From Coprinellus micaceus (Eukaryota; Basidiomycota; Agaricomycetes; Agaricales; Psathyrellaceae), in contig OX596341.1 of assembly GCA_951394405.1 (NCBI GenBank), positions 744,001 through 808,000 on the forward strand: DNA of 64,000 bases, written 5' to 3'. Shown here piece after piece: positions 54,170 through 64,000 of the stretch (within the stretch, counting starts at the first letter, position 1; each line of letters begins with the position of its first letter). Made by a program: the position numbers and the translations under genes. The notes beneath the pieces are model-generated. The model ran no database searches and had not been told where the DNA came from. It was given only the letters and a program-made list of their open reading frames with translations.

Positions 54170-56183
54170 ACGTTCAAGGGGCGAAGTGCATTCGGGCAAG
54201 CCCTCAGCGCTTCTTTGGAGTGTACCTATACAGAGCAATTGGTTTGGGGAGATATTGTTATGCTTGCTTCCTTTGGGGCTGGGTGACGGGTCTTCTGTGC
54301 TCCCTGTGCCTGTGACGATGCAAGTGTTTCGTACCCATCTGTGTTCCCTCCCATGTGTCCATCCGAACAATTATGTGATTTACGACCTGTAGTTGAAATG
54401 AGAGCTAAATTTGAGTAGAATAGGCTCCGCGCCCAGGCCCATAGCTAGGAACTCCAGAGGATTTGGAGAACTGGCCACGCACGGGCGAGAGCCTGAGCAC
54501 CCTCGCCCCTATTCAGAGACCCACAGGTCCTAACACCCCCAAACACGGGAGAAGGACGTCGGTCGTGCCAACTTGAACGCAGTCTCCTTGTCCCAAACAC
54601 TCATGGTCGAGCATCGTTTCCACCGTCGAACCTCCGCTTGAGGCAGCCCCGTCTTGGAAATCACTTCAATCGTCGGCTCCAGCCTCATCCTTGCCCGGTG
54701 TCGTCAGTGCCCTTGTTCCGACACAAGTCGACTCTTATGTGAAATTTTACAACTTCTCGGAACCTCACAAAGGTTCTAGACTCGATGAAAAGATCGGAAT
54801 GCAACCTATCCTGTCCTTATCCAGGCTCTTCACACCGATGGAATACGGTCTCAAACTCGGACGTGCTTCGCAATGTTACGGTCTCAAACTCGGGCGTGCT
54901 TGGCAATGTTACGGCCCAGCTTGGGAAGCCCGACCCCAAGGCGCAAGGTTTCGCAAAAAATTCGCCCTCTCTCAGACCCATGACCTCTGTCAATGTGAAC
55001 GTCATGATCGTCGCTCTGTTCTCTCTTCCGCGATATGGTCTAGTCATTCTGTTGTGAACATTTGACCGTTATGCAGTGTAACCGGCAGCAAGCGCCGAGC
55101 ACCTTCCTCCTTCCTAAAGGTGAGAGTGCGGCGCCATGTTTACCAAATGTTCAGCTTCTTTCAAAATTGAAATGATCTTTCAGGTTTGACTGTTGGCTGC
55201 CCTGAGAACGAAGAATCTCTGTCGCACAATTGATTTTCGTTCATTTCAAAGGACGTTTTCGATGAGAGACTGCCGCAACGTGCGAGGCGCTGCTACGGGC
55301 ACGCAGACGCCGGACTTGTTTTCTTCTTCCGATGTCCGGCATCCTTCGCTTGTACATGGATCGTCGCCCCCTGGGCTGACCTTGTTTGCCGTTACAACGT
55401 GCTCTTCTGCCCTCGGTGCTGGAGCTCCCGAGCAGGCGTCGTTCAATCGGCTTCTGGATACCTGGAAATGGCTCATCTTCGCTGGCTACCGCGACCTTCA
55501 GCTTGAGACAAGAGGATGTCATGACGCCTGGTCGTAACATAGAACCTCCTGCCGTCTTCGCGAACAGTAAGAAGCCTCCGTTCCTCGATTTCACGTCAAC
55601 TGACGCTACGACTTTCCAGACTCGCTCAGCGAGCATCCCCCATATTAAGGACCTTGCGAAGCCGTACCACCGACTTCAAATATCAGAAGCTTTGTTTCGT
55701 CATTCATCCGTTTGTTTTGACGGTGACGTCGCTTGCTGTAGGCGGTCGGAAGTGAGGTACATACACAGAGTTATTGTTGTGGCGGCTTCGCTGCAACATG
55801 CTCTCCGTTTGAGGGCAGATGCATCAAGACACTGGGAAACACCGGGCACACTTACGCTCGCGCTCTGGGTTCAAGGGATCGCTTACCTCTTGCTGAGGGC
55901 TGGCCGTCTCTGGTAGCCCTGGCTGAAGAGTATCCTACGGGGCTGCGTTACCTCCTGCTGGCGAGTCTGCTAGGATCGACAGCCTTCATAGGGAAGCCAC
56001 ATGGCTATATTTGGGTTCCCCTTGCTCACCCGCCCCCTCATCGTAGTGAAGAAATCCCGACCACAGTACTTCATCCGACTCCACGGCTCCACCTGGCCCC
56101 GTCGTCAGAGAGTCCCCGTTCTTCCCAAAGATCTGCATGTGCTGTACTGGGAATGGACACAGGCCAGGCCGCTAGGGCACTCG
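54170..56183. other. Intergenic, no secure gene
   Basis: Two kilobases inside the hydrophobin cluster. A 33-bp tandem repeat lies at 54847-54912. The plus frame around 55516-55720 reads protein-like text (for example KPPFLDFTSTDATTF), but no start or splice model supports it. It may be the remnant of an older gene. Confidence 0.4.
54847..54912 (+). repeat. Two tandem 33-bp units
   Basis: GGTCTCAAACTCGG begins each unit; the copies differ at two or three positions. The length is a multiple of three (GLKLGRASQCY if read), but no gene is evident. Confidence 0.8.
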
Positions 56184-56190
56184 TATAAAA
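56184..56190 (+). promoter_or_regulatory. TATA box (TATAAAA) of hydrophobin 5
   Basis: CTCGTATAAAAGG lies 71 bp before the ATG at 56255, followed by a leader ending TCACTCGAACAACCC, like the CTTCACTCGAACAATCC leader of hydrophobins 2 and 3. Confidence 0.65.
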
Positions 56191-56254
56191 GGCAGGAGAA
56201 ATCACCTCTAGTCTTCACTCGAACAACCCACAGTGTTCAGTAACCAGCTCAGCT

Positions 56255-56899
56255 ATGCAGTTCAAGACTCTCTTCGCTCTCGCTCTCGCTGCTGTCTCTG
56301 CCGTCGCAGTCCCCACTGGCGGCAACGCCAGGGATCTCATTCCTGGCCTTCCTCTTCCTCTCCCCGACCTCCCTATTCTTCCTGGCCTTCCCGATCTCCC
56401 GATTCCCGGGCTTCCAGACCTTCCGCTTCCCAGTCTCCCAGCTCTCCCCCTCCCCGAACTTCCGGGTCTCCCTGCCCTCCCACTTCCCGAGCTCCCCCTT
56501 CCTATTGGAGCCGGCGAGTGCAACACCGGCCCCATCCAGTGCTGCACCACCCTGCAGAATAAGGACGCCCCTCTCGTGGGCACCCTGGCTACGCTTCTGG
56601 GCATCGACATCGGAGAGATTAACGCACTCGTTGGTATCACCTGCAGCCCCATCTCTATCATCGGTGTCCCTGGAAACTCTTGGTAGGTCGCCCTCTGCTC
56701 CGCGTTCTGACGTGATACTAAACCTTCATTATAGCTCTGGCCAGCCCGTCTGCTGCAAGGATAACACGTTCAGTAAGGCCTCGTCTTCGTCTTGCTTAAT
56801 TCCGAGGTACCAGAGCACGTTGCTGACGGCTTTCCTCTGCGCATTTTTACAGATGGAATTATCGCTATCGGCTGCACCCCGGTCAATCTCAATCTTTGA
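56255..56899 (+). CDS. Class I hydrophobin 5 with Leu-Pro repeat insert
   Basis: Secreted 170-residue hydrophobin from exons 56255-56682, 56735-56772 and 56853-56899. Between the signal peptide (MQFKTLFALALAAVSAVA) and the first Cys lies an unusual stretch of about 58 residues in which Pro recurs every two or three positions with Leu (LPDLP, GLPDLP, LPALPLPELP), about three times the linker length of its neighbours. The hydrophobin core is intact: [39 protein letters not shown]. The insert should form an extended polyproline-like arm and would change spacing or wall anchoring of the assembled layer. It probably grew by slippage of CTTCC/CTCCC-rich codons. Confidence 0.93.
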
Positions 56900-57251
56900 G
56901 CCCAGAACAACGCCGCAGAGCAATCCAAGTTTCTCTAACGACGCTCCTGCCTTCTTTGTTTCGGAAGAGATGGACAATCGATCTCCTGTAACGCTTTGTA
57001 TCATGTTTGAGTTCGGAATATATGTGTGTTGAGTTTTATAGCCTCCTTCACGGCTTCGCATAGTCCAATTCAAGGGTGGAAGACGACTACGCTGGCTGCG
57101 CATATTCGGAGGGTTTCATACTTAACTTGTCGAGCGTAGGCAATACCTATCTAATCGCCCACCTGTCAACGGTAGCTTGACGTGGTTGACATGCCTAACG
57201 TTAGCACCTCCGACCCCTTCAGCTTGCTTTGTGCCTGAGACCTGGTGCTGT

Positions 57252-57257
57252 TATAAA
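57252..57257 (+). promoter_or_regulatory. TATA box of the broken hydrophobin at 57318
   Basis: GTTATAAAGGCAC lies 66 bp before the ATG at 57318, so the promoter outlives the damaged coding sequence. Confidence 0.5.
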
Positions 57258-57317
57258 GGCACGGATGACGATGCATAAATACCTTCGTCACCCGCCCTTT
57301 CAAAGGCTTCCTCGAAC

Positions 57318-57821
57318 ATGTTGGCCGGCTCCCTACCTCTCGCTTTTTTTCTCCCCTTTGCCCTTCCCTTCACCGCCGCGCAATGCAGTGAAGGAGGCGG
57401 AGGAAATCCCGGCGACCCCTGGGTACCTCCAAGAGCGATGTGGCCAGAAGACTGCATCAACCGTCCGATTCAATGCTGCAACACCGTCGTAGAGCCGGCC
57501 GACCCTAGTGCGACGGTGATTCTTGGGCTTTCAACATCCCACCCCAAGGTTTAAACGATACGTGGGGATCAACTGCTCGCCAGTTACCGTGATCGGTGTG
57601 ACCAATGGAAACTGGTACGCGGTGCCTTCAGGTTCTCGACGCCTGCCACTCTGACATACCCTTGAACAGTGGCGCGATACCTGTGTGCTGCTCTGATAAT
57701 ACTCGCGGTAAGTGTTCCCAGGGAAATAGGATTCGCATGGCCCTTTACATTCGCTCATAAAACTGACGCGACTGCAGGCGGGGTCCTCGCTCTGGGCTGC
57801 GTCCCTGTCATTGTCCAGTGA
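57318..57821 (+). pseudogene. Broken class I hydrophobin (two single-base lesions)
   Basis: A signal peptide (MLAGSLPLAFFLPFALPFTAAQ), a Gly/Pro/Trp-rich linker with an extra Cys, then CINRPIQCC begin a hydrophobin that stops at 57552-57554 after ILGLSTSHPKV. Downstream the remaining parts are all present in another frame: INCSPVTVIGV, a junction at 57617, PVCCSDN, and LGCVPVIVQ with stop at 57819. Against family spacing, two one-base losses fit, one near 57528 (after ILGL) and one near 57560 (before VGINC). Splice sites remain canonical, so the break is recent, or the lesions are sequence errors. Confidence 0.8.
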
Positions 57822-58131
57822 CCTCAATGTCGGCGGTGGGCGATGCGTAAGACATGAGCAGTGAACGTAGGCAGATCGGAAGATGCAGTGAAGTGTCGGT
57901 GCGGGGTCGATCTTCCCATTCATGTGTAATTCCAGAAAAGGCGAGAGTAACGTTGAGAACAACGCGAGCAATATATGTTACAGCATACTGTGACATCCTT
58001 TTCTTACTGAACGGTCGTTCCTGAAGCCCCGATTCCCATAATGGTAGGTACTGCACGCATTTGCGAACTACCCACTCCCCATGGATGGTGCTTGGACTGG
58101 GGAGCTCCGGTACCTGTACCTTTTCGATCTC

Positions 58132-58138
58132 TATAAAG
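58132..58138 (+). promoter_or_regulatory. TATA box of the decayed hydrophobin at 58199
   Basis: CTCTATAAAGGCGACC lies 67 bp before the ATG at 58199, like TTATAAAGGCAC of the neighbour at 57252; the two genes form a pair. Confidence 0.5.
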
Positions 58139-58198
58139 GCGACCACGGTGGCCAACGCCATTGTTCTCCCCAGTCATACACCCTCTCTCGCCCTGTGT

Positions 58199-58627
58199 AT
58201 GCAGGCCAAATTACTTACTCGAGCTCTTTATCTCGCCGTCGCTCTTCCTGCCATCGTCGCGCAGTGTGGAGGCGGTGGTGGGGGAGGCGGGAACCCATCG
58301 CCCTGGTTCCCTCCTGGGCCAATCTGGGCAGGCCAGTGTCACACAGGCCCGCTCCAGTGCTGCAGTAATGTCCAAGGGCCAAGCAGCCCAGGCATCGCAC
58401 CTTTGTTGGCGCTCCTCGGAATCTCCACTCAAGGGTCGACCGGATACGTGGGCGTACAGACACTGTGCGACATTGAATCCTTGCGTCTGACAAGTTCCAT
58501 CGTCTGTCGGGCGAAGGATCAAACGAGCGAGTACCCGTTGGGGGTGAATTCAATACTATTTACATACTATACAAAATTACCAGTGCTGCACCACAGCTCA
58601 CCAGGTCAGTATAATTTAAACGAGTAG
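58199..58627 (+). pseudogene. Decayed hydrophobin, second half lost
   Basis: Paired with 57318: the signal peptide (MQAKLLTRALYLAVALPAIVAQ) is followed by CGGGG, a PSPWFPPGPIW linker, CHTGPLQCC and the hydrophobic helix region (PLLALLGISTQGSTGYVG). From about 58452 hydrophobin likeness ends; the frame runs on to 58627 through unrelated text. A late fragment near 58580 in another frame (QCCTTAHQ) may be what is left of exon 2. The last exon is not found. The 142-codon frame is open and could still make a secreted Gly-rich protein, but not a working eight-Cys hydrophobin. Confidence 0.72.
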
Positions 58628-61199
58628 AGGTGACGTCCGACCCCTCTCACTCGCCAACTTCAAAATGAATACTTCGTAAGCGCCCGCGCTCCCGATACCC
58701 CCTTCCCAACTCGTCTCCACAAATCCGCACCCGTAGTTTCGCTTGCTTATCGCAGCTCAGGGTCTCCATCCGTAATCTCGGGTAACTAGAGAGGAGGGAT
58801 AGAACCAAAGGGGCGAGGTGAGTGGGTGGTGGGAGCGGGGATGGACATACGAGAAATGTCAAATGCGAGCGTTTGCGCTGTTCAGGGTTGTTTGGGTAAA
58901 GTGGGAGTACGATTCAGATGTAGACAGGGGGAGTGAAGTAGGTGAGTATGGGTTGTGGTGAACGCGGTCGACAAGATAGATGGCGGACGCAGGAAGGAAA
59001 CAAAACTGGGATCTGATCTCATCATCGAGATCAGAGCGAAATGTGGTTGCTAGAACGAATGAAACAGTTTTGTTTCCCAGATGAGAACCTGATAGAAACT
59101 AGGTCCCGCACTCAGGCGATATCCTAGTTTCGCAGGGTGGGGGGCGGCTTCAGCGGGCATCGGGTTACCAGCCCGTCGGCGAGTCGGGATCTCACGGTCA
59201 CGTCAAGTGGTTGGGCGCCTAAACGAGATCGAGACAACGCTGTAGAGACGCAGGGGAGTGCGTGCTCTGAGTTCGTGTTGGGGATTCGAACTCTCACCGA
59301 ACCGCCGTACGCATCGAGAGGGCAAACGAATGTATTCAGTAGATAGATGAATAGAAAGAAAAAGACGGAGAGTTGGGGAGAAGCGAGTGGGGAGGAAGGG
59401 GAAGGAAGGGAAGGTCCGAACTAGGGAACCATACGAGAGGCTACGGGTATATGTGAGTGCGCGGATGCGCACTCGCCAGGGGAATCAGAGTCTATGCGAG
59501 ACGCGTCGAACAAAGCAACGGATCAATAAGATGTACCTCCGGGTGACAGATGCGAGATGGGGAGAGCCCAGAGCTATCTATCCCCGGAACGGGATGTCCA
59601 GCTGACCTCGCGCCATGCCCGCCGAGTGCGAGACATCGCCCGGCGCTGTCTCCTGCCTAATCGGGAAATGGTCGGTAGTTGGGGACTTCGCGCCCAAGCG
59701 CGAAGGCGTCCCCACAACGCAATCTAATCAACGCGTTCTCGAGGTTTCGTTCTGGCGTGCCCAATGACCGGGATCGTACCAGCGACTCACAAGCTGAAGA
59801 CCTGAGCGCATAGGGCGGGTACACGGAGGAGAAATAAATAGAACAACTCCGAACATCCAGCTTAGCTGGATCCGTGGTCCGACCCACGCACTAATCGGCT
59901 GCGGGCGGGTGGGAGACAAAAAACCTGAGATCTATGCGATCTAGTGAGCTATATGCGCGTGTGGGGATGCACGCGACTTGGGGGACTGGAGACAAGAGAC
60001 AACAAACGAGCACGGCGCGTGTTGACTCGTGACGGCAAAACATCAGCAAACATCGCGCTCTCGCGTGGCTGCCATTACTATCGCTACTCTATCTTGTCCT
60101 ACGGATAGCGTCTCGCAAGTGCTCGTTGGCCTACCAGCGAGATAGACGAGTGGAGCGGAGGGCAGCGAACACGGAGAAGTGATCACCATCCTCCGTACGC
60201 AATTCGAAGGATCGACTCAGTTCCCTTGCGTTTCCCCGCTCTCTCGCGACTAGACCAGCATCAGCCCCGAGCCGAGTATCCATCTGTCAAGCACTGGCGT
60301 GCAGGACTTGTCCCAGCCTCTCCCCGATTGGTAGAGCGCAGGGCCGGCACGTCGAATTCAACGAGATCCCATCGCGTTCAACGGAATACCGGAAGGGAAT
60401 CCTGAAATATAATGGCATTATTCGGGAGCTAGAGTACGGACGTACATATTCAGAGCAGAGGCCTCCGGGCTGTCGAAACGGATATAAACCTAGAGGCGAG
60501 AGGGAGGACCTCATTCGTCCGCATTCCCTCTCGGCCGCTTTCCCATTTCCCTTCCCATCCATTTCTAGTCTTCCTACCTTTCTACTTCACCCTCCTTCTA
60601 CTCTACACAACCCTATCTGCTCCTCTAAATCCCATTTGCCCTCGCCGACGCCGTTGTGCCAGGGCGATTAGGCGCCCAGAACAGCCAGTGTCGCTATAGA
60701 TTAGATTAGATTACGATACCTGATGTAGACGCCAGCGGTATCGGGATCAATGTCACTCCTTGCACTCGACACTATACCGAGTTGCTCAGCCAGCGTCGCC
60801 CAGCTCACCAGCCTCACCAGCAAGCGTGCCCGAGTAGGTCAACTCTGGACTGCTCCACCGTGCTCATCGCCGTCAACGGCCAAGGTAAGCCCCTATTCAC
60901 GATCAAGTGACGTCACTCACCCTTTCGGTTGTGCGCTGGGCCAGGCTTTGGCCTTTGCTCTCGGCCCTTCACCTCCACCTCCCCTTCACCTCCACCTCCA
61001 CTTCGTCGGGTCCAGCTCCATCAGCAACGCGACGACGTCTCCACCATGCGCACGGTCCACGTCTCCGTGCTCGTGGCCGTCAACCCCAACCCAACGACAA
61101 CGACCACCACTGTGGGTAGGCCAGCTCGACGGACGTGTGGACGACTCGGCCCACGGCTTTCTGCTGGATGTCGGGACACGTCGAGGAGGGTCGAGACGA
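58628..61199. other. Gene-free stretch with a hairpin
   Basis: No gene recognised in 2.6 kb. It contains the inverted repeat at 58996-59077 and a C/T-rich region near 60530-60640 that looks like a 5' leader without a following gene. Frames after 60750 are Pro/Ser/Thr/Arg-rich and probably chance in GC-rich DNA. Confidence 0.4.
58996..59077. repeat. Inverted repeat, 13-bp perfect arms
   Basis: GGAAACAAAACTG at 58996-59008 pairs exactly with CAGTTTTGTTTCC at 59065-59077. Within the left side a second short stem (GATCTGATCTC / GAGATCAGAGC) is possible. It could be a small MITE or a structured RNA; no terminal duplication is evident. Confidence 0.65.
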
Positions 61200-63351
61200 A
61201 TGGTGAGTACGTATCCCACCCCGATTGAGCTTCGGAGACGCGCTGACCTCGATCGTTCAGAGTGAGTGGTCGTCGTTGGACACGACGACGCCGACATTGT
61301 TCGACGCCCACCCACCGGGGCCATACGACGACCGTCGACACCCCCAGCGCCGCGCTCGAGTAGGGGAAGGGAGGGCGAGATCTGCCGAGGAAGGCAGAGG
61401 TAAGCACGACATCCAGGCATCGTATCGAGGACCGAACTCACCCTATCGCCCTCTCCCTCCCTCCATCTTTCCACCCACCCTCACCCTCGCTCATCCTCCC
61501 CACTCGACCTCTGGTATTTGCACCCCGAAGCCCACCAGCGAGTGCATCGCAACCGTCGCCCCAAGCCCCACATCCCCGTTCTGCACCTCCCGACCTCCAC
61601 CGTCGCTGGGGCTCGTCGTCACCACCACCCCCGTATCGCAGCTCGTCCAGACGATGCCAACGACGGCTGGAAGGTCCCCATCGTAACCCAGCGGTCAGTC
61701 GTCGTCGTCGTAGCCGGCCTTCGTGCTCGTTACGGTATTCGTGCGGGCACGAACGCGTTGACCGATCCTTCGACTAGGAAATATCCAGGTGACTATCGCG
61801 TATTTACGTACTCTGCGAGGACCTCGCTCACCTTCGTGTATCACACTAGGTTCTAGGTGTTGGCGTAGACGCGCACCGGCGCTCGAGGCTTCTCTTTCCC
61901 TCCCCGCATGCCCACCTCCCGACACCACAAGCGTCTGTTCATGGGTACCCAAGCAAGTGGGACCCTCGTGTACGACTCCCAACGAAGCCAGGATCGAGGC
62001 ACCCAGAACCACGAAGCACTCGACGTGCGATCGGCGAAGGGTTGTAGCTGCTGGGTGTGAGAGGGCGGAGGGCGTTTGGAGAGCGATCGAGGCGTCGAGG
62101 AGGTGGGCAAGGCGCCGTTGAGGGTGCCGTAGGGTGTATGAGGCGGAATCGGGGAGTTTGGTGGTCCGGGAGAAGGTGCGGAGAGCGTGGGGGAGGCCTA
62201 CGAAAGGTCGAGGTGAGCACGTCGTATTGGTATTCATGGATGGGCTCGTGCTTATTTGCGTTTAGCACACTAGGTTCGGTGTGGCGGCGTCCACTCGAGC
62301 ATCCCCGTTCCCATCCGGCCTCTCGCCCTTCTCGTCTCCTCAAACACCACGAGCCTCCGCAAGCAGGCGCACAAAGTCGACGACGCAAGCGAGACACGTC
62401 TCGCACGAAATGTCGACCTCCGCTTCGAAACGCGAAGGGATCCGGCGAGGGGCGAGGGATCGTAGAGGTGGGTTGGAGGGTGGCCAAGTCGTCGTTGACG
62501 GCGTTGTCGGGGTAATCGAGGTGTTGGAAGGGCTGCAAGAGGGTGTCGAGGGTCCAGGGAGGGTGAAGGTATTCAGAGAGGGCAGCGAGAGGTCGACGTA
62601 AGTACCTTGTATTTTCGTACCCAATGAAACTTTGTGCTTACCGTTGCTCGACGAACTAGGTTTCGGTTTACGTGTACGGACGCTCCGAGCCGTACAGTCG
62701 CCTCGCGTTCGCCTTCCCCATCTCCACTCTACGCCCTCCCGTCCACCCTGTGTCGGCCTGCGAAGGCGGCCTACGAAAGCGGATGTCGGTGAGGGCATTC
62801 GCTCCGAAATGGGGGGATAGAAGACACCTCGGGCACGAGGTGTACGGTCGGCGGACGGTGTGAGGGGGCGGAGGTGTTTGGGGAAGGTTGGAGGGTGGCG
62901 GAGGCGTCGTTGGTGTCGAGCGTCGAGGGGGGGCTGCGATAGGTCGGGGTGGGTGCCACTCATTTACAAACGTTACGAAACTCTCCGCTTACCTTTTGTT
63001 CGATCGACTAGGTTTGGTCGACGTGCACCGTCGAGGCCCACAGCCGCCTCGCTCTCGCATTCCCCGCGCCCCTTCTCGTCGTCCTCGCCGCGACAGAATC
63101 CCGACTAGGAAGGCGAAGATCAGGGTTGACGTTTGCTTGGGAGCGCGAAAATGGGCATACGTTGGGCACGGGATGTGCGGTCGGCGAAGGGCGGGAGGGT
63201 GTGTGTAGTGCCAGGGAGGGACGAGGTGTTCGTGGTCGTCGCGGCCTTGTGGAGGGGTAGACGGATGAGTGTGAATAGTCTACGAGATCCAGGGTGAGCA
63301 TATCTAATCTCTGATACGAAAGACTTGACTGACCGCTCGCGTGCTCCTAGA
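61200..63351 (+). repeat. Diverged tandem array, units of about 350-425 bp
   Basis: The box ACTAGGTT recurs at 61845, 62269, 62655 and 63007 (spacing 424, 386, 352), with a fifth, weaker site near 63346. Each is preceded 50-60 bp upstream by a donor-like GTRAGT/GTGAGC (for example 62213, 62600, 63294) and followed by similar GC-rich blocks, such as GGTCGGCGAAGGGCGGGAGG and GTGCGATCGGCGAAGGG. The units thus look like repeated exon plus intron pairs that have lost any common open frame. Frames inside are Pro/Arg/Ser-rich. Confidence 0.55.
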
Positions 63352-63614
63352 TCCTCTTTCGTCAGGTGCGTTGAGGGCAGATGGGGAGTGGGAGGGCCAG
63401 GGTAGTCTGGGAAGGGCACGACAGTGGGAGGAGGTGCGATGAGGCGCAGGGAACGCGGGTGGTCGCAGAGCGGAGAGCGGGGTGTTTGAGCGGGTGCGAG
63501 GGTCGTAAGAGATAACGGCGAATGCATCTGGGGATGCGTTAGCGGGTGATAGAGATCGTGATTGCGAGACTCGGAGTTGGCTTGGTTCCCAGGCATCCGC
63601 GACTTGTCAGGTGC

Positions 63615-63831
63615 TTAAGGAGGGAAAGGCTGGTCGAAGCCACCCTGTTCTAGAGCTAGAACCTGGAGCTTGTGGAGCTTCTTGCTTCCCCCTGCTGTGG
63701 TGATATCGTAAACAGTGAGTCTCGAAATAATGCTGCAGTCGCGATAAGTACTCACCCGAATGCCCACAGACGCCCACAATGCCCGGCAGAATTAGGAGAG
63801 TACTGGCCGTAGCCAAGCAGACCTTTGCCAT
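63615..63831 (-). CDS. Possible tiny secreted or membrane protein
   Basis: Two exons, 63831-63756 and 63694-63615, would give 51 residues: MAKVCLATASTLLILPGIVG, a signal-like hydrophobic start, then a short Lys/Leu/Gln segment ending GGFDQPFPP. The intron has a canonical GTGAGT donor and CACAG acceptor. The frame can start earlier at 63894 (72 residues). No family is recognised and it could be chance; the regular splice sites are the main support. Confidence 0.3.
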
Positions 63832-64000
63832 AGTTCTCCGGAACCGGTTACAGGCTATTCTTGATGTCGAGATGGCGATATGGAGTAGGATCATGGGAAC
63901 AAGTCCTCAACGGCGACCGAGGCTCTCTCTTCGCTGCCACGACCCTCTTCTGCTCGTTTTTCCTTCATTTCTCCTCCTACCCGCAGGTTTTCGGGTTACC

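Noticed and set aside
59270..59345. GATTCGAAC block suggesting a tRNA T-arm
   Set aside because: The stem bases do not pair and no acceptor or D-arm is present.
60330..60420. tRNA-like box A (TTGGTAGAGCGC)
   Set aside because: No matching anticodon stem, T-arm or acceptor stem could be drawn in the following 80 bases.
62340..62963. 207-codon minus-strand ORF in the tandem array
   Set aside because: Pro/Arg/Ser/Thr low complexity across repeat units; the open frame is likely a by-product of the repeats.
1..64000. CRISPR arrays, rRNA genes, LTR retrotransposon coding regions
   Set aside because: None seen; no regularly spaced short repeats, no rRNA core sequences, no reverse transcriptase or integrase motifs in any frame I read.

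Overview
The window reads as nuclear DNA of a filamentous basidiomycete, most likely a mushroom-forming agaricomycete. Genes are dense and cut by many 45-65 nt GT-AG introns. There are five intact class I hydrophobins (plus two decayed ones) that share one intron layout, basidiomycete-type F-box/LRR proteins and a NACHT NTPase. Ancient eukaryotic genes (SRP9, a 2-oxodicarboxylate carrier, TSC10, a SHPRH/IRC20-type helicase) show the same intron style. I cannot name a genus. Exons were assigned by hand; for each multi-exon model the summed exon lengths divide by three and every junction restores frame.

Layout. 1-11 kb: one copy of a segmental repeat, a TMEM184/DUF300 membrane protein, a tandem pair of small single-span membrane proteins, TSC10 (sphingolipid synthesis), another small single-span protein, and a histidine-rich hydrophilic protein. 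11-17 kb: a 1,723-residue SNF2-RING-helicase protein. 17-22 kb: three tandem paralogues of an unrecognised family plus a decayed fourth, a further small membrane protein and a hydrophobin, all on the minus strand. 23-31 kb: two F-box proteins (one with an N-terminal membrane anchor), the second copy of the segmental repeat, and an intracellular protein with a trypsin-like catalytic triad. 31-34 kb: a gene-poor, repeat-bearing stretch. 34-38 kb: SRP9 and the mitochondrial carrier, divergently arranged, then a proline-rich single-span protein. 39-44 kb: a broken F-box copy and the NACHT NTPase. 45-58.6 kb: a hydrophobin cluster of four intact genes and two decaying relatives, interrupted by a glycine-rich membrane protein, a perfect 46-bp terminal-inverted-repeat element and a protein joining a DHHA1-like region to a rhodanese domain. 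58.6-64 kb: almost no convincing genes; diverged tandem repeats dominate.

Three themes stand out. (1) Six small two-exon genes carry an (L/P)PxY motif in exon 2 (8.0, 17.1, 18.7, 19.6, 20.6 and 37.1 kb). Three have one membrane span in exon 1 and three have a basic amphipathic exon 1. PY motifs of this type recruit Rsp5/NEDD4-family ubiquitin ligases, so these could be a local set of ligase adaptors. This is inference. (2) Gene birth and death is caught in progress: a duplicated hydrophobin locus whose younger copy carries a GC splice donor, broken hydrophobins, an F-box pseudogene, and a relic of the 17-20 kb family. (3) Several genes hide in very short exons (5, 8 and 23 nt), which simple ORF scans miss.
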